From assembly GCF_001263395.1 (NCBI RefSeq), contig NZ_CP011786.1, positions 744,001 to 808,000 on the forward strand: a stretch of 64,000 nt of DNA. The letters are read 5' to 3'. The notes under the pieces are model-generated. The model was not told the origin of the DNA. It saw nothing but the letters and a program-made list of their open reading frames with translations, and made no database searches. This DNA is from Bifidobacterium actinocoloniiforme DSM 22766. GTDB lineage: Bacteria; Actinomycetota; Actinomycetes; Actinomycetales; Bifidobacteriaceae. Both the position numbers and the translations under genes were made by a program. Positions 51,478 to 60,709 of the stretch are shown here, one piece after another. Numbering within the stretch: position 1 is the first letter of the stretch; every line of letters starts with the position of its first letter.

Positions 51478-52170
51478 TTAGCGCTTTGAGGAGCGGCGGC
51501 GCTCACGCTCGAGCTCGCGCTCGCGGGCACGCTCACGGGCACGCTCATGGGCGCCCTCACGCTCGCGTTCACGCTCAAGCTCACGGTCACGCGCGCGGGC
51601 ACGCTCACGCTCATGGGCCTGCTCACGCTCACGGTCGCGCTCGCGTTCACGGGCGCGCTCGCGCTCGCGCCTGCTGATTCGTTCAGGGCGCTCGGCGGTC
51701 CTGAGACGATGCTCCACGTTCCACCTATGCCGATCGCTGATTCGGTAGTAGACATTGGCTATGCCGGCCGCGGTCAACAGGAGGACGGAAGCGATAAGCA
51801 TAGGGATCATGGGCTCAAGCCTGAACCCTTCAAGCAGCTCATACGCGGACACGGCCATCTTCAGCCAACCCGCAAGCGCCACATAGAACCAGGCGGTTGC
51901 CTTGTGCATGAATCCCATGACCTTCTCGCGCTCGTGCCTGCCCTTCGAGAGCTCACCGAGAATGCCGACGGCCCGTTTCCTCTCCATATGGACCTTGATG
52001 ATCGGTATCAGCCACCACCAGGCCGACACCGTCTGGCGCCGCTTGCTGACCCTCCCATAGCGGTCCATGAGTTCGTCATACTCCCCCAACTCCATGAGCC
52101 CCTGATAGAGAGGGAACGTATACAGGAGCCAGTCCCCCAATAGGGACGCGACCAGAATCAATCCCTTCAC
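51478..52170 (-). CDS. Membrane protein with long Arg/Glu repeat tail
   Basis: A 230-residue protein. The first 30 residues are hydrophobic (GLILVASLLGDWLLYTFPLY), followed by hydrophobic stretches near 52-60 (WWWLIPIIKV), 95-110 and 115-145 (MIPMLIASVLLLTAAGIANVYY). The last 65 residues are almost only Arg, Glu, Asp, His and Ala (RERERARERERDREREQ pattern), likely a single stable charged helix on the cytoplasmic side. Start GTG at 52170 has AAGGAGG seven bases upstream; longer frames lack a ribosome site. No family recognised. Confidence 0.65.
   Translation of the reverse strand: MKGLILVASLLGDWLLYTFPLYQGLMELGEYDELMDRYGRVSKRRQTVSAWWWLIPIIKVHMERKRAVGILGELSKGRHEREKVMGFMHKATAWFYVALAGWLKMAVSAYELLEGFRLEPMIPMLIASVLLLTAAGIANVYYRISDRHRWNVEHRLRTAERPERISRRERERARERERDREREQAHERERARARDRELEREREREGAHERARERARERELERERRRSSKR
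51490..51690. repeat. GC-rich imperfect tandem repeat encoding (RE)n
   Basis: Plus-strand units of the form CGCTCACG / CGCTCGCG repeated about 30 times with variation, coding for the charged tail. Short-unit repeats may slip; unit count and frame should be confirmed on raw reads. Confidence 0.75.
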
Positions 52171-53790
52171 ATCAGCCTCCTTATCCGAGCATCCATCGAT
52201 CCACCGCACATTTTGATGAAAAACCTGCCGTATCTACGGGAACCAGCCTAGACCATCAGACATGCCCGCTCACGCAAATGGTTGTGTAGGACCAGGACGA
52301 ATCCGCGACGACGGACAAAACCGTCATGATCTGGCGGAATTTGTGAAAATCAGCCTTACGCGCAAAGCAAATACCATATTCAGCCCTGTTTGATTGGCCT
52401 GAATTCAGTTTTTTAGACGGACGGCCGTCGCCATATCAGAGCTCCTAGCCCCCGATTTCCTCATCGACGCAAGGGATGGGGAAAAGCAATCCCCGCAAGC
52501 GTGACCAGGCTTCCCTGCCGGGCCCAACAAGCTCATCGCCGGGCCCATAGGCTGGGAACCGGGCCGAAAAAGCCTAGGCCCCATGGCCAACCGGCTGGTC
52601 TACAACCCTGGAAGCAGTCAATGGACCCATCTCAGGAACGGCCATCCCTACGACATCCACTAAGAGGACGCCACGGCGCCAGAGGAATGAGTCACAAAGC
52701 CCAACAGCTTTCGGTACGCGCCGCATCAGAGCTGTGGAGCTTCATTTTGTAGTTGCAATATTGGATCAGGGACGTTGCGCTGCAAAACAGGCGATGGGCT
52801 TCATCCCAATATGGAAACCGAATGCATCAGTGAGGGGACCCATAGTGATAGTCGACCACCACCGGACGCCGCCTGCTGGTACCGCATGGCATCGCATCAA
52901 TCCAATCATGCTTACCAAGACCGTCGCCCCAACCAGACACCCTGACAGCGCGACTGATCACGCAACCCGACCTCGGCTCAAAACCCAAGACCCACAACCA
53001 CACGGTTAATCCCCACAACCCCAGAAACAGAATTCCGAAACACCGCATTCATCGCCCATAGTCCGAGACGAACTACCCTAACGTGCTGCTGGCCGCTGAT
53101 TACGTTGGTGAAATAGCGACTCCGCCTGGTTCGTTACCCTGATTTAAGAATGGGAATACCGCCATCATAAGCAAGACCGGGGGCCGCTGGACTGTGCCGG
53201 TCCCGTCTTGGTAAGTCGTGCCAGGCTTCTTAGAAGGCACTGCACAGTGCATTCCGGGGGGACCGTTGGTATCCCTATCGCACTGCGCATAGCACTGGAC
53301 GCCGGAGAAAAGGCGCGGTTGACTCTCAGTTTCGGATTCATTGTCGTTTGACCTGCTTGGGGCAACCCATTCAAGTCCGAAAGCCGATTGACGGTTGCGG
53401 TCATGCTGGGAGCTGATGTCAGCGGAGTGGGAGTTGATCAGATCCGGTCATATTGAGGTATACCTGATGGAAGCCTCCAGGGTGGTGCGGGATGCGAGCC
53501 AACACGTTTTCTTTAAGCTACAGGACAATGGTAGGAAAACGTTATCTTGTCTCTTGATGGAATAGAACGGTTCGCCGATTTGCCCGCAGCCCATTTTCGA
53601 TGATTTACCTCCAGCGCATTCGAACCATCTAAGGGAGGCGCTGTTTCCCCTTAGCGGCATCTTGGCTACTGCGGGGCGCCAATCCGATGCGCTTGTTCAA
53701 GCCCAAGGATTCGCCATGCTACCGACAGACTGCCCCCCCACATGGGGTTTGGCGGAACGGTGAATTCGCTGTCTTGTCGAGGTTTGCGTC
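52171..53790. other. 1.6-kb stretch without a credible gene
   Basis: Both strands hold only short frames with no ribosome sites. A plus-strand piece near 53270-53440 (VGIPIALRIALDAGEKARLTL then a stop, then RLTVAVMLGADVSGVGVDQI) reads like decayed coding sequence, and CACTGCACAGTG near 53239 with AAGAC..GTCTT near 53168-53208 form hairpins. This may be a decayed mobile element. Confidence 0.5.
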
Positions 53791-53828
53791 TGCCCCCACC
53801 CGCTGCACCGAAGCAGCGGGTGAGGGCA
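53791..53828 (-). terminator. Terminator of hydroxyacyl-CoA dehydrogenase gene
   Basis: TGCCCCCACCCGCTGC (53791-53806) pairs with GCAGCGGGTGAGGGCA (53813-53828), one mismatch, loop ACCGAA. It is 16 bases beyond the gene's stop. Confidence 0.65.
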
Positions 53829-53843
53829 GGCAGGAGCATGGGC

Positions 53844-54806
53844 TCACCGCTCTTGCGCCCCACCGTTCTTCTGGTCGTCGACCAGAGCCTTCAGAAGGCT
53901 CCTGTCGCGTTCCTGGATAAGGGCCTGGCTGTCCGCACCCTGCCAAGAATAGAAGCCCTGCCCGGTCTTGGCGCCCAAGTGCCCCTCGGCGACCTTAGCC
54001 TTGAGGGTCGGGTCTTCGCCGGCGTTGTTGTCCAGGTCGGCATACATGTACTTGGAGAGGCCGTCGAAGATGTCGAGGCCACCCAGGTCGGCGCTGGCTA
54101 TGGGCCCGAGGACGCTCCAGCGACGCCCAAGGCTGTACTTGACGATCTCGTCCACGGCTTCCGGTGTCGCTATTCCACGGTTGACGATGTTCATGCATTC
54201 GCGGATCACGGCAGCCTGGATGCGGTTCCCGACGAACCCCAAGGATTCGGTGGACAAAGCCACTGCGTGCTTGCCGATCCCGTTGATGAGCTCGACGGTC
54301 AGATCGACCGCGGCCTTATCGGTCTCCTTGGAGGGAACCACTTCGACCAAGGGCATGAGCTGGGCCGGGTTCCAGAAGTGCGCCACCAGGAAGCGCTGGG
54401 GGCGCTTGAGGACGGTCGCGATGGCCGAGGGGCTCAGCCCCGAGGTGTTGGTGGCAAGGACCGCCTGTTCGGATACCACCGATTCGACCTTGGCCCAAAC
54501 CTCACGCTTGACGCCCATGTCCTCCAGGACCGACTCGATCACGAAGTCCGCGTCCGACAAGGCCGCATAATCCGTGCCGGACCGGATACGATCAAGAATG
54601 GCTTGCCGCTCCGTCTCCTGGACCAAGCCCGCCTGGATGAAGGTGTCAAGGTCATGCTCGATGAGGGCGGTTCCTCTCTCCAGGGCTTCTTGGCTGCTGT
54701 CGACCAGCTTGACCGCGTAGCCGTTCATAGCGAATTGAAGCGCGGTCGCATGCCCCATGGTTCCAGCGCCGATATTGCCGATGACCTTGATATCCTCCAC
54801 GTTCAT
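53844..54806 (-). CDS. 3-hydroxyacyl-CoA dehydrogenase family protein
   Basis: NAD-dependent dehydrogenase of 320 residues: Rossmann motif VIGNIGAGTMGHATALQFA near residue 7, VIESVLEDMGVKREV, TNTSGLSPSAIA, catalytic His in VAHFWNPAQLMPLVEVV and the C-terminal domain with GFVGNRIQAAVIRECMNI. The family includes 3-hydroxybutyryl-CoA dehydrogenase and L-gulonate/lambda-crystallin dehydrogenases. No acyl-CoA genes are nearby, so fatty acid oxidation is not supported; a sugar acid or hydroxyacid substrate is an alternative. ATG at 54806 follows AAAGGA; the frame extends to 54941 without supporting sequence. Confidence 0.87.
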   Translation of the reverse strand: MNVEDIKVIGNIGAGTMGHATALQFAMNGYAVKLVDSSQEALERGTALIEHDLDTFIQAGLVQETERQAILDRIRSGTDYAALSDADFVIESVLEDMGVKREVWAKVESVVSEQAVLATNTSGLSPSAIATVLKRPQRFLVAHFWNPAQLMPLVEVVPSKETDKAAVDLTVELINGIGKHAVALSTESLGFVGNRIQAAVIRECMNIVNRGIATPEAVDEIVKYSLGRRWSVLGPIASADLGGLDIFDGLSKYMYADLDNNAGEDPTLKAKVAEGHLGAKTGQGFYSWQGADSQALIQERDRSLLKALVDDQKNGGAQER

Positions 54807-55264
54807 CAGTGAAGTCCTTTCTTCCGTGAATGCGTACGTCTCCATGGTAGGCCTTCGAGACCATCGTCCTTCCGGCGTTTGCTGACGGTGCCCCGCTCCA
54901 TGCCGCGCCGACGAACGGCAATGCCACATGAAAAACGCCACGCCCCTCCACCGTCCTCACCAAAGGATGAACGCCACCGACCGTAACCCGCCCAAAACCA
55001 GGAGACCGGGCCTGGGGCGGGCGGACCCGACGACTACGGCAGTCATGGACCGGAACGGATTCCACGGACCCAGCCAGACACTCCAACGGCTCGTACCGGT
55101 GGCACAGCGAGGCCTACGCTTAAAACCCGCGTGGGGTCCTCCCCGCATGCCCAAGACACGGTTCCAAAGCACCATACTCATCGTCCGTAGCCCCCAAACC
55201 GAGAACTTGCCCAATATCCATCAATCGAATCCATCAATCGAGGAGTCAAAGCCTGTGGGAAGTC
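54807..55264. other. 460-base gap before CRISPR-like repeats; no gene
   Basis: Possible promoter of the hydroxyacyl-CoA dehydrogenase gene at the left end. No recognised coding sequence, no cas gene. Confidence 0.5.
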
Positions 55265-55353
55265 ATCGTTCCCTCCCGTCCACGGATGGAACCAAGTGGA
55301 GCGAAACCGAGCAGCGCACGGAGGAATCGTTCCCTCCCGTCCACGGATGGAAC
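55265..55353. CRISPR. CRISPR-like mini-array: two 28-bp repeats, one 33-bp spacer
   Basis: A 28-base sequence (from ATCGTTCCCTCCCG to CACGGATGGAAC) occurs identically at 55265-55292 and 55326-55353, separated by 33 bases of unrelated sequence. The period of 61 matches type I-E geometry, and the repeat has internal dyads (CCGT-CC-ACGG and GTTCC..GGAAC). The bases before and after differ, so the repeat unit is sharply bounded. No further repeat was found 61 bases either side and no cas genes are in the window. It may be an orphan remnant or an unrelated duplicated site. Confidence 0.45.
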
Positions 55354-55609
55354 GCTCTCCTACACGCAAGGCGGCGCAGACGGCTGGGGAACACCAGCTG
55401 GCCTAACCTCACCTAGCCTCACCTAACCCGCCACACATATAAGCGGCCACGCTTCGACGGGATTCTTCCGTGTGCTGGGCGGCTGTCGCGTTTCCCACGG
55501 GGCTTCCCCTCCCCCGGTTATTACGGCCCGCCGTATGGGAATCTGCGTTTTGCATACAGCCGTACACTTACCGCGCGCCTGGCGTTTTTCGTCCGGTTCC
55601 CGAGGGTAT

Positions 55610-55648
55610 GAAAAAGCCCCTGAAGGCTAATGTTTCCAGAGGGCTTTC
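55610..55648 (-). terminator. Terminator at the left tRNA-Arg half-copy
   Basis: Minus-strand GAAAGCCC and GGGCTTTTT arms around about 20 bases, with a T run. It lies just beyond the 35-base tRNA fragment and probably was the original terminator of the tRNA gene before insertion. Confidence 0.65.
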
Positions 55649-55654
55649 GCTGTG

Positions 55655-55689
55655 GTGCGCCAGACAGGATTCGAACCTGCGACCTGCTG
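55655..55689. repeat. Left attachment site: 3' part of tRNA-Arg
   Basis: 35 bases identical to 60710-60744, that is the 3' end of tRNA-Arg(ACG) from the anticodon stem to the discriminator base. The match stops exactly at the anticodon stem. A duplicated tRNA 3' end is the standard trace of integrase-mediated insertion. Confidence 0.8.
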
Positions 55690-56324
55690 TCGAGAAAGGC
55701 TGCTGTATGCGTACATGCTAGCTGCCCTTAACTGTTACTAATTACGCTTAGAATACTGCCGATACTAGCAGATTCCAAGTACTAACTGAAACGGGTACGT
55801 TAGTGTATAAATGTGCCCGAAATGTGCCCGATTGGATTCGGTCACACCGACTATGGACTGGGTTCAGCGTAGACGATACCCCGTTCAGCGTAATCTACGT
55901 CGAACTCAGGCCATAGCTCACAGCACAAGAACAACTTGTTGGACCTCACGGTCTACAGGAGATTGATACTTGTCCCTGTTCCGCGGAGGGCAATCTCGGA
56001 CGTACACTAAATCTTTTTTGTTCGTATGCCTTATTTCTGCGGACAACTTTGCCAAACACGGAGAAAGCGGGCCGCAACAAAGCGGCTCGCTTCCCGTTCT
56101 GACAAGGCTCCCAAAGCTCTTCGACAGGTCATATTTGGACAGGCTGGTTTTTAGACGCCAGCCTGTTCTCCACAAGCATTGTGGAGCTTCCCATTGAACT
56201 GGAATGGGCCAGACGCGCTGAACAATACGATAAGCCAGAGAAAACTATACTCCTCCAAGTCTTGGCCGATATCACTCCGTGCTCCAACCATACCCCTCCG
56301 AGATTACCAAGTTCACTAGCGTCT
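55690..56324. other. Left part of the island; no convincing gene
   Basis: Short frames on both strands only. Minus-strand GHISGTF (55815-55835) resembles the last residues of some actinobacterial tyrosine integrases, and a related GRISGTL is present near the right end. Minus-strand FDVDYAERGIVYAEPSP (near 55860-55910) looks like an isolated coding remnant. Confidence 0.4.
56063..56094. terminator. Terminator-like hairpin inside the island
   Basis: GAAAGCGGGCCGC (56063-56075) with GCGGCTCGCTTCC (56082-56094), two G-T or mismatch positions, AACAAA loop. Confidence 0.4.
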
Positions 56325-56358
56325 CACTGACTGTGGAGACAACCTCCCACAGTCAGTG
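56325..56358 (-). terminator. Terminator overlapping stop of small membrane protein gene
   Basis: Perfect 12-bp stem CACTGACTGTGG (56325-56336) with CCACAGTCAGTG (56347-56358), ten-base loop; the last six bases overlap the stop codon region of the gene at 56353. Confidence 0.55.
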
Positions 56359-56748
56359 CTGCCGATATTGTTTGAAATCACTGTTTATCTGGGTGATGTA
56401 GGCCAAGTAGCTCAACGTACTTTCATCAATCTTGCACTTGTCCTCATGCTCTTCCCATGTGCGATACCACAAATCCCAGACAGACGGCGAAAAGGACATA
56501 ACCGCTTTCGACCTGTCAACCTTCGGCTCCAAAGGAAATTCCCATCGCAAAGCGGGAGAATTCTCATCGAAAGTCTCCCGCCTGACAACGTCCTGTGCCA
56601 GGCCGGCGGACATATGAGCCTCATCGTTGACATGAAAAGCATCCAGCAGCGCATCATTAGACTGATGAAGCGCAAACAAAGACACAGCCCAACACAACAG
56701 ATAAACCAGTCCGCAGCAAAAGGCCATTTTCAAACGTTTCTTGCGCAT
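56353..56748 (-). CDS. Unknown protein with N-terminal membrane segment or signal
   Basis: A 131-residue protein with a basic start (MRKKRLK), a hydrophobic segment (about 9-27, FCCGLVYLLCWAVSLFALH) and a polar remainder ending YITQINSDFKQYRQH. It could be exported or anchored. It lies 14 bases downstream of the amidase pseudogene in the same direction, so was probably its operon partner. GC and codon use are lower than in core genes. No homologue recognised. Confidence 0.5.
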   Translation of the reverse strand: MRKKRLKMAFCCGLVYLLCWAVSLFALHQSNDALLDAFHVNDEAHMSAGLAQDVVRRETFDENSPALRWEFPLEPKVDRSKAVMSFSPSVWDLWYRTWEEHEDKCKIDESTLSYLAYITQINSDFKQYRQH

Positions 56749-56762
56749 AACTTAGAGCCTAA

Positions 56763-57917
56763 TTAATCAGCCTTCCATTGCAAGCCAGCCCAGCTGGTGT
56801 TTGCAGGAGCACGTCGCACGGATTCACTGAAAAGCATATCGTGCTGATTCCGTGACTTCTGGCAAATAACCGGGACGGAGTTCGCGCCCGACGTGTTCCC
56901 TACCACCACCATGGCGTGGTTGAAGCCATCAGGGCCGTTGCCGAGGTTCGCGTAGATAAGCCCACCCCGCCGACACGATAAGGATTCGACTCGGAAGTGA
57001 AAGCGCCGGAATGGTAACGCATATAGGTGTAATTCATCTGTGCGCCAGACCATGTACGAGAGGCGTGGGCGATGCCAGCAAGGTTCCATGTCCACACTTT
57101 CTCATTCTTCACATCCAAAGATGACCCCCACGCCGTCCGAAGGGCGCCAGCGTAGACCGCCTGAGAAAGGAAATTAGTGCAATTACCTCCATGCCCCTCT
57201 TCCTTGTATATCGGAAAGTCTGGATTTTCTATCAGTCGCAGTCCATTGCTCCGCGTACTGCATCATCCTGATATAGTTCAGACCGGCTTTGTTGGTAAAC
57301 ATATCCTTCGCATATGGTGCCGAACGCATATTGCCGCTAGGCATCGAATTTGGGGTATTAATTGCTTCAGGTTCCGTTCCATCATCCGATTCCAACGGAT
57401 CAACAATTTCATCCGAAACCACCGAATAAGGGGCAGGATTGGATGAATCCTTACCAAGGGTAATGACATGCCGATCAGTAAAGCTCGAATCAAGGTGATC
57501 CCTATGCTCGCCAGCAATAGTGATGTCGGTTCCCGCTGCAGGAACCAATTTCACATTAGACGTCATATCCACCACAGTCTCATAGCCGTCACCCACCTGC
57601 TCAGAAGACACCACACTAGTCGACACCTGAGCGTCATACACCTTCATGCCGGCATCCTGGGCGACGTCTTTATACGAGCTGTTCTCGGCTGCCAATTGAG
57701 ACTGCTTATCCTCCGAAAGCGTCCTCAGACTAATACCCGAATAGCTATCCTTTATCTGTGACGCATACCCACCCAATAGCACAGAAATCTGATTCCGATC
57801 CAGCTCAGGTTCACTAGCACTTGCTGAAACAGGAGCAAGCACAAGCCCGCCAAGTGCCACAGGTAGAGCTGTTGCCACCACGATGCTGACAACTTTCGCT
57901 CTCCCCATGTTAATCAT
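56763..57917 (-). pseudogene. Secreted amidase-domain protein, two frameshifts
   Basis: The N-terminal 225 residues (57917 down to about 57228) start with a signal peptide (residues about 8-35, ending ASAS) and a long extracellular region. The coding sequence then changes frame at the four-A run at 57225-57228: in the new frame it reads NPDFPIYKEEGHGGNCTNFL, the start of the Amidase_6-type catalytic domain with Cys. A second change near 56961-56970 (in a C/G run) moves to a frame reading GGLIYANLGNGPDGFNHAMV and on to the end, SWAGLQWKAD. Joined, the protein would be about 384 residues with Cys, His (FNHAMVV) and Asn (SRNQHD) all present. The role would be peptidoglycan or surface amide hydrolysis. 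Each shift is one base in a homopolymer. Confidence 0.75.
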
Positions 57918-58195
57918 AATTAATTCTTTCTACTAGCATCTGCGGCAGAGAACTCACTCATTGAGAACCTCGTCAGCAGACGCTACCACTATATCAAAGT
58001 GTAGTTAAAGCCTTGCTTCTTTATCTATAGTTTTATTATATCTCTTAAATATGGTCTAGAAAAAATAAAAAACGTTTTTCCTCTATCATAGTTAACAGCA
58101 AAGAGCAAAGAAGCAATCATAGTATGGTAGGAATCACGAAATTCTTGCCCTGAATCCTGCATAACCTCACCTGACCGGAAACCGCATTAATATGA
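57918..58195. other. AT-rich promoter-side gap of the island
   Basis: About 280 bases with many T/A runs (for example near 58010-58090) and no frame of note. It would hold the promoter of the amidase gene. Confidence 0.45.
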
Positions 58196-59330
58196 GGATA
58201 AAGTAGCAAAACGTGGGCTTTTTGGTTGGTTGATTCCGGTGTGTTGGGCCTATAGGCCGTGTGTTGGGGGCCATGCGCTTCGTCCGGCCCATCCCTTCCT
58301 GGTGTGGAGTCCCTCCTCGGCGATGGTGGCGGTGCCGTAGGGCGATGGTCGCTCCTCCTGTCTTTTCCTGGTTGCGGGTTTGGGTCCTTGCCTCATGATG
58401 GACATGGGATCGGGGCCGGGGCCGGCCAGGTATATGGTCCGTTCCACGATGCGTCTCACGTGCTCCTCGCTGCAGCCGGTGCGCCCGCGCACGGCGGCGT
58501 TGATGGACCCGACCAGGTCGCTGGTGGCCTGCACGGGGCCCTTGCCAGTCAGGTCGGGGTCGGTGAAGGCGAGCAAGGATCCCTGTCGGTTGAGTTGGTC
58601 CAGGCGCAGGTGGGCACGGCGCGGCCGCTCGTGGGTGCACCGCCACTTCCTGCCGGCCAGGGCCTTGGGGTGGTGGGGGTCCCCCGAGGCCAGGGCCCTC
58701 TCCTTGATGCTGTGGCCGTGCTCCAGGTGCCGATGGTTGAGCAGGGCCAGCCAGGAGGCGGCCCCCTGCGGGGGTCGCGGATCACGTGGACCAGGCAGCG
58801 CTGGACCCGGGTGCCGGGCCAGCTCGCCCCGACCTGGGCCAGGCAGCCCCTGTCGCCGTCGCAGGTCAGGCTGCGGTGCCTTGCGCGCACCGGGGGCAGG
58901 GCGGGTTCCAGGTCCCAGCACCAGGACACGCGCCTGGCCAGGGCCCACCGGCTCACCCCGGCGTCCGCGGCCAGGTCGGCCATGGAGCGCCTGCCCGACA
59001 CCCAGTGCAGGAACAGCCTGAAGGACGCCGAGCGTCCGGTGCCGGCCCGGGGCGCGGTCGCGCTCAGGGGGCAGAGCACGGGCCGCACTTCCACCGCTGG
59101 CTGCCCAAGGCCGTCCGGCCCTTCTTCCTCATGGGCCTTGCGCATACCGGGCACAACCTGGCCCTGGCTGATTTCCTTCTGACCATGCGCCCCAGCGAAC
59201 CAGCCCACGAAGCCAGGCAAAAGTCAAGCAGGCCCACCCATCAACACCCCAACCATTAACACCGGCCCGCCACACCTACTCCCACAAGGCCCAACAAGCA
59301 CCATTAGACCCACATTCCGCTACTTAACCC
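58196..59330 (-). mobile_element. IS element A, IS1249/IS256-like
   Basis: About 1.13 kb. Ends are related inverted repeats: GGATAAAGTAGCAAAACGTG (58196 onward) and, on the other strand from 59330, GGGTTAAGTAGCGGAATGTG. A broken transposase gene fills the interior. Element B begins immediately to the right, in opposite orientation. Confidence 0.65.
58250..59186 (-). pseudogene. Transposase of IS element A, frameshifted
   Basis: The protein is spread over three frames. The N-terminus has a zinc ribbon (LCPVCARPMRKKGRTALGS then WKCGPC) in the frame starting at 59186; the core (SMADLAADAGVSRWALARR, LTCDGDRGC, RVQRCLVHVIRD) is in a second; the C-terminal half (GHSIKERALASGD, LRLDQLNRQGSLLAFTDP, GSINAAVR) is in a third. 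Shifts fall near 59050-59080 and 58761-58780 (C/G runs). Domain order is that of IS1249/IS256-like DDE transposases. Not functional as read. Confidence 0.7.
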
Positions 59331-59337
59331 GGACTTT

Positions 59338-60590
59338 CTGGGGTGTCCATTTTGTGCGCGTTTTCACCATGTAAGCCCTTGTGCCAGTATGCGTTGTGCC
59401 AATTCGAATGTGTCTGCTTGGCTTGGAAGGCATGAACACACCGGATTGCCCCGCCTGCGGAGGGAGGATGCGCACCAACGGCGCCACCAGCGTGGGACGC
59501 ACCAGATGGCGGTGCGAGGAGTGCGGCTCCTCGACGAGCCGCACCTATGACCGGCGGGCCGCCGACCTGAGGAGTGGCCTGGACTGGCTGTTCTCCAAAC
59601 GGACGCTAAGCGAGGGCCCGGTCAGCGCGCGCACCCAGCAGCGGCGCAACCGACTCATGTGGTCTCTGATGCCGCCCGTACCCCTGGTCTGGGAGCATCA
59701 TGACGTGGTGCGGGTCGACGGGATCTGGCTGCACCGGCGGGCCGTGGTCCTGATCGCGGTGGCCGACGGCCATGTGATTGGCTGGAGGATGGCCCGGCAT
59801 GAGGACAGCGTGGCCTGGGGCCTGCTCATGGGCCGCATCGCCGCGCCCAGGGTCCTAGTATGCGACGGGGGCGGCGGCATCGCCAAGGCCATGCGGCACA
59901 TCTGGCCGGGCACGTCCACGCAGCGCCGCCTGTTCCACATCGCCATGAACGTCACCACCCTAACCGGCATGAGACCACGGCTCAGGGCCGGCAGACAGCT
60001 GCGGCGCATCGCCATCGCCCTGAGCCACGTCAAGGACGGGGACCGCATGAGGCAATGGCTGCTGGGCTACAACGACCGGGAGACCACGTGGCACCAGTGG
60101 CTCAAGGAGACCAGCACCCACGGGGACGGCTCCCAGGCCGACACCCACCAACGGCTGGTCAAGGCCCGCAACCTCCTCAACCGCAGGATCAAAGAGGACA
60201 CCATGGGCACCTTCATCGCCATGGCCGACCAGTGCCAGAGTCCCGTACCCACGACCAACAACCTGCTCGAATCATGGAACAAACAGCTGAGAACCATGCT
60301 CAGGAACCACAACGGCCTGAGCCTGGAACGCGAGACACGGGCCATCTGCTGGTGTGCCACCAACACACCGCCATGCCCCAAAGCGACGCCTGGCTCGTCA
60401 ACAACGCCTACAACGACCAGGACCTCGAACGACCCAACAACCTCGCCTGGCAACACAGCCAGCAAGGCCTGCACGCAACCACCGGCATGCCCGAACACCA
60501 CGAGCCATCGACTGGAACGAATTCCACACACCCGTCAGATACCCCAACGGCACAGACTAACCCGCACACAATATGGCGTATAACCCCAAC
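59338..60590 (+). mobile_element. IS element B, IS1249/IS256-like
   Basis: About 1.25 kb. Imperfect terminal inverted repeats: CCATTTTGTGCGCG near 59347-59360 and, inverted, CCATATTGTGTGCGGG near 60561-60576, with GGGGT outside both. Distinct in sequence from element A, so not a duplicate. No clear target-site duplication. Confidence 0.55.
59432..60560 (+). pseudogene. Transposase of IS element B, frameshifted near 3' end
   Basis: About 310 codons are intact from ATG 59432: zinc ribbon CPACGGRMRTNG..CEECGSS, then catalytic Asp in VRVDGIWL and LVCDGGGGIAKAM, and Glu in LLESWNKQLRTM. A one-base loss near 60351-60358 and another near 60496-60506 split the C-terminus into three frames, which joined would read WCHQHTAMPQSDAWL and end DWNEFHTPVRYPNGTD at 60560. 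All catalytic residues precede the shifts, so residual activity is conceivable, but the family's conserved C-terminal tail is lost. Confidence 0.7.
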
Positions 60591-60657
60591 ACGGTACGGC
60601 CGGAGTAAGCCAGGAGGGTACCTTGCACAAGCAATGTGCCCGAAATGCGCCCGCGTC

Positions 60658-60709
60658 CAAAAACAAGAATGGTCCCGAGGCTGTGAAGCCTTGGAACCAT
60701 TGAATTCTT
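60658..60709 (-). terminator. Terminator of tRNA-Arg supplied by the island
   Basis: CAAGAATGGT..AGGCT (60664-60682) pairs imperfectly with AGCCT..ACCATT..TTCTTG (60687-60710); on the minus strand TTGTTTTTGG follows. It immediately follows the tRNA 3' end. Confidence 0.65.

Noticed and set aside
55470-55721. Plus-strand frame containing ARQDSNLRP
   Set aside because: This string is the well-known spurious translation of a tRNA 3' half; the DNA is the attachment-site copy of tRNA-Arg.
55918-56197. Overlapping short frames on both strands
   Set aside because: Neither has a ribosome site or recognisable sequence; left as non-coding.
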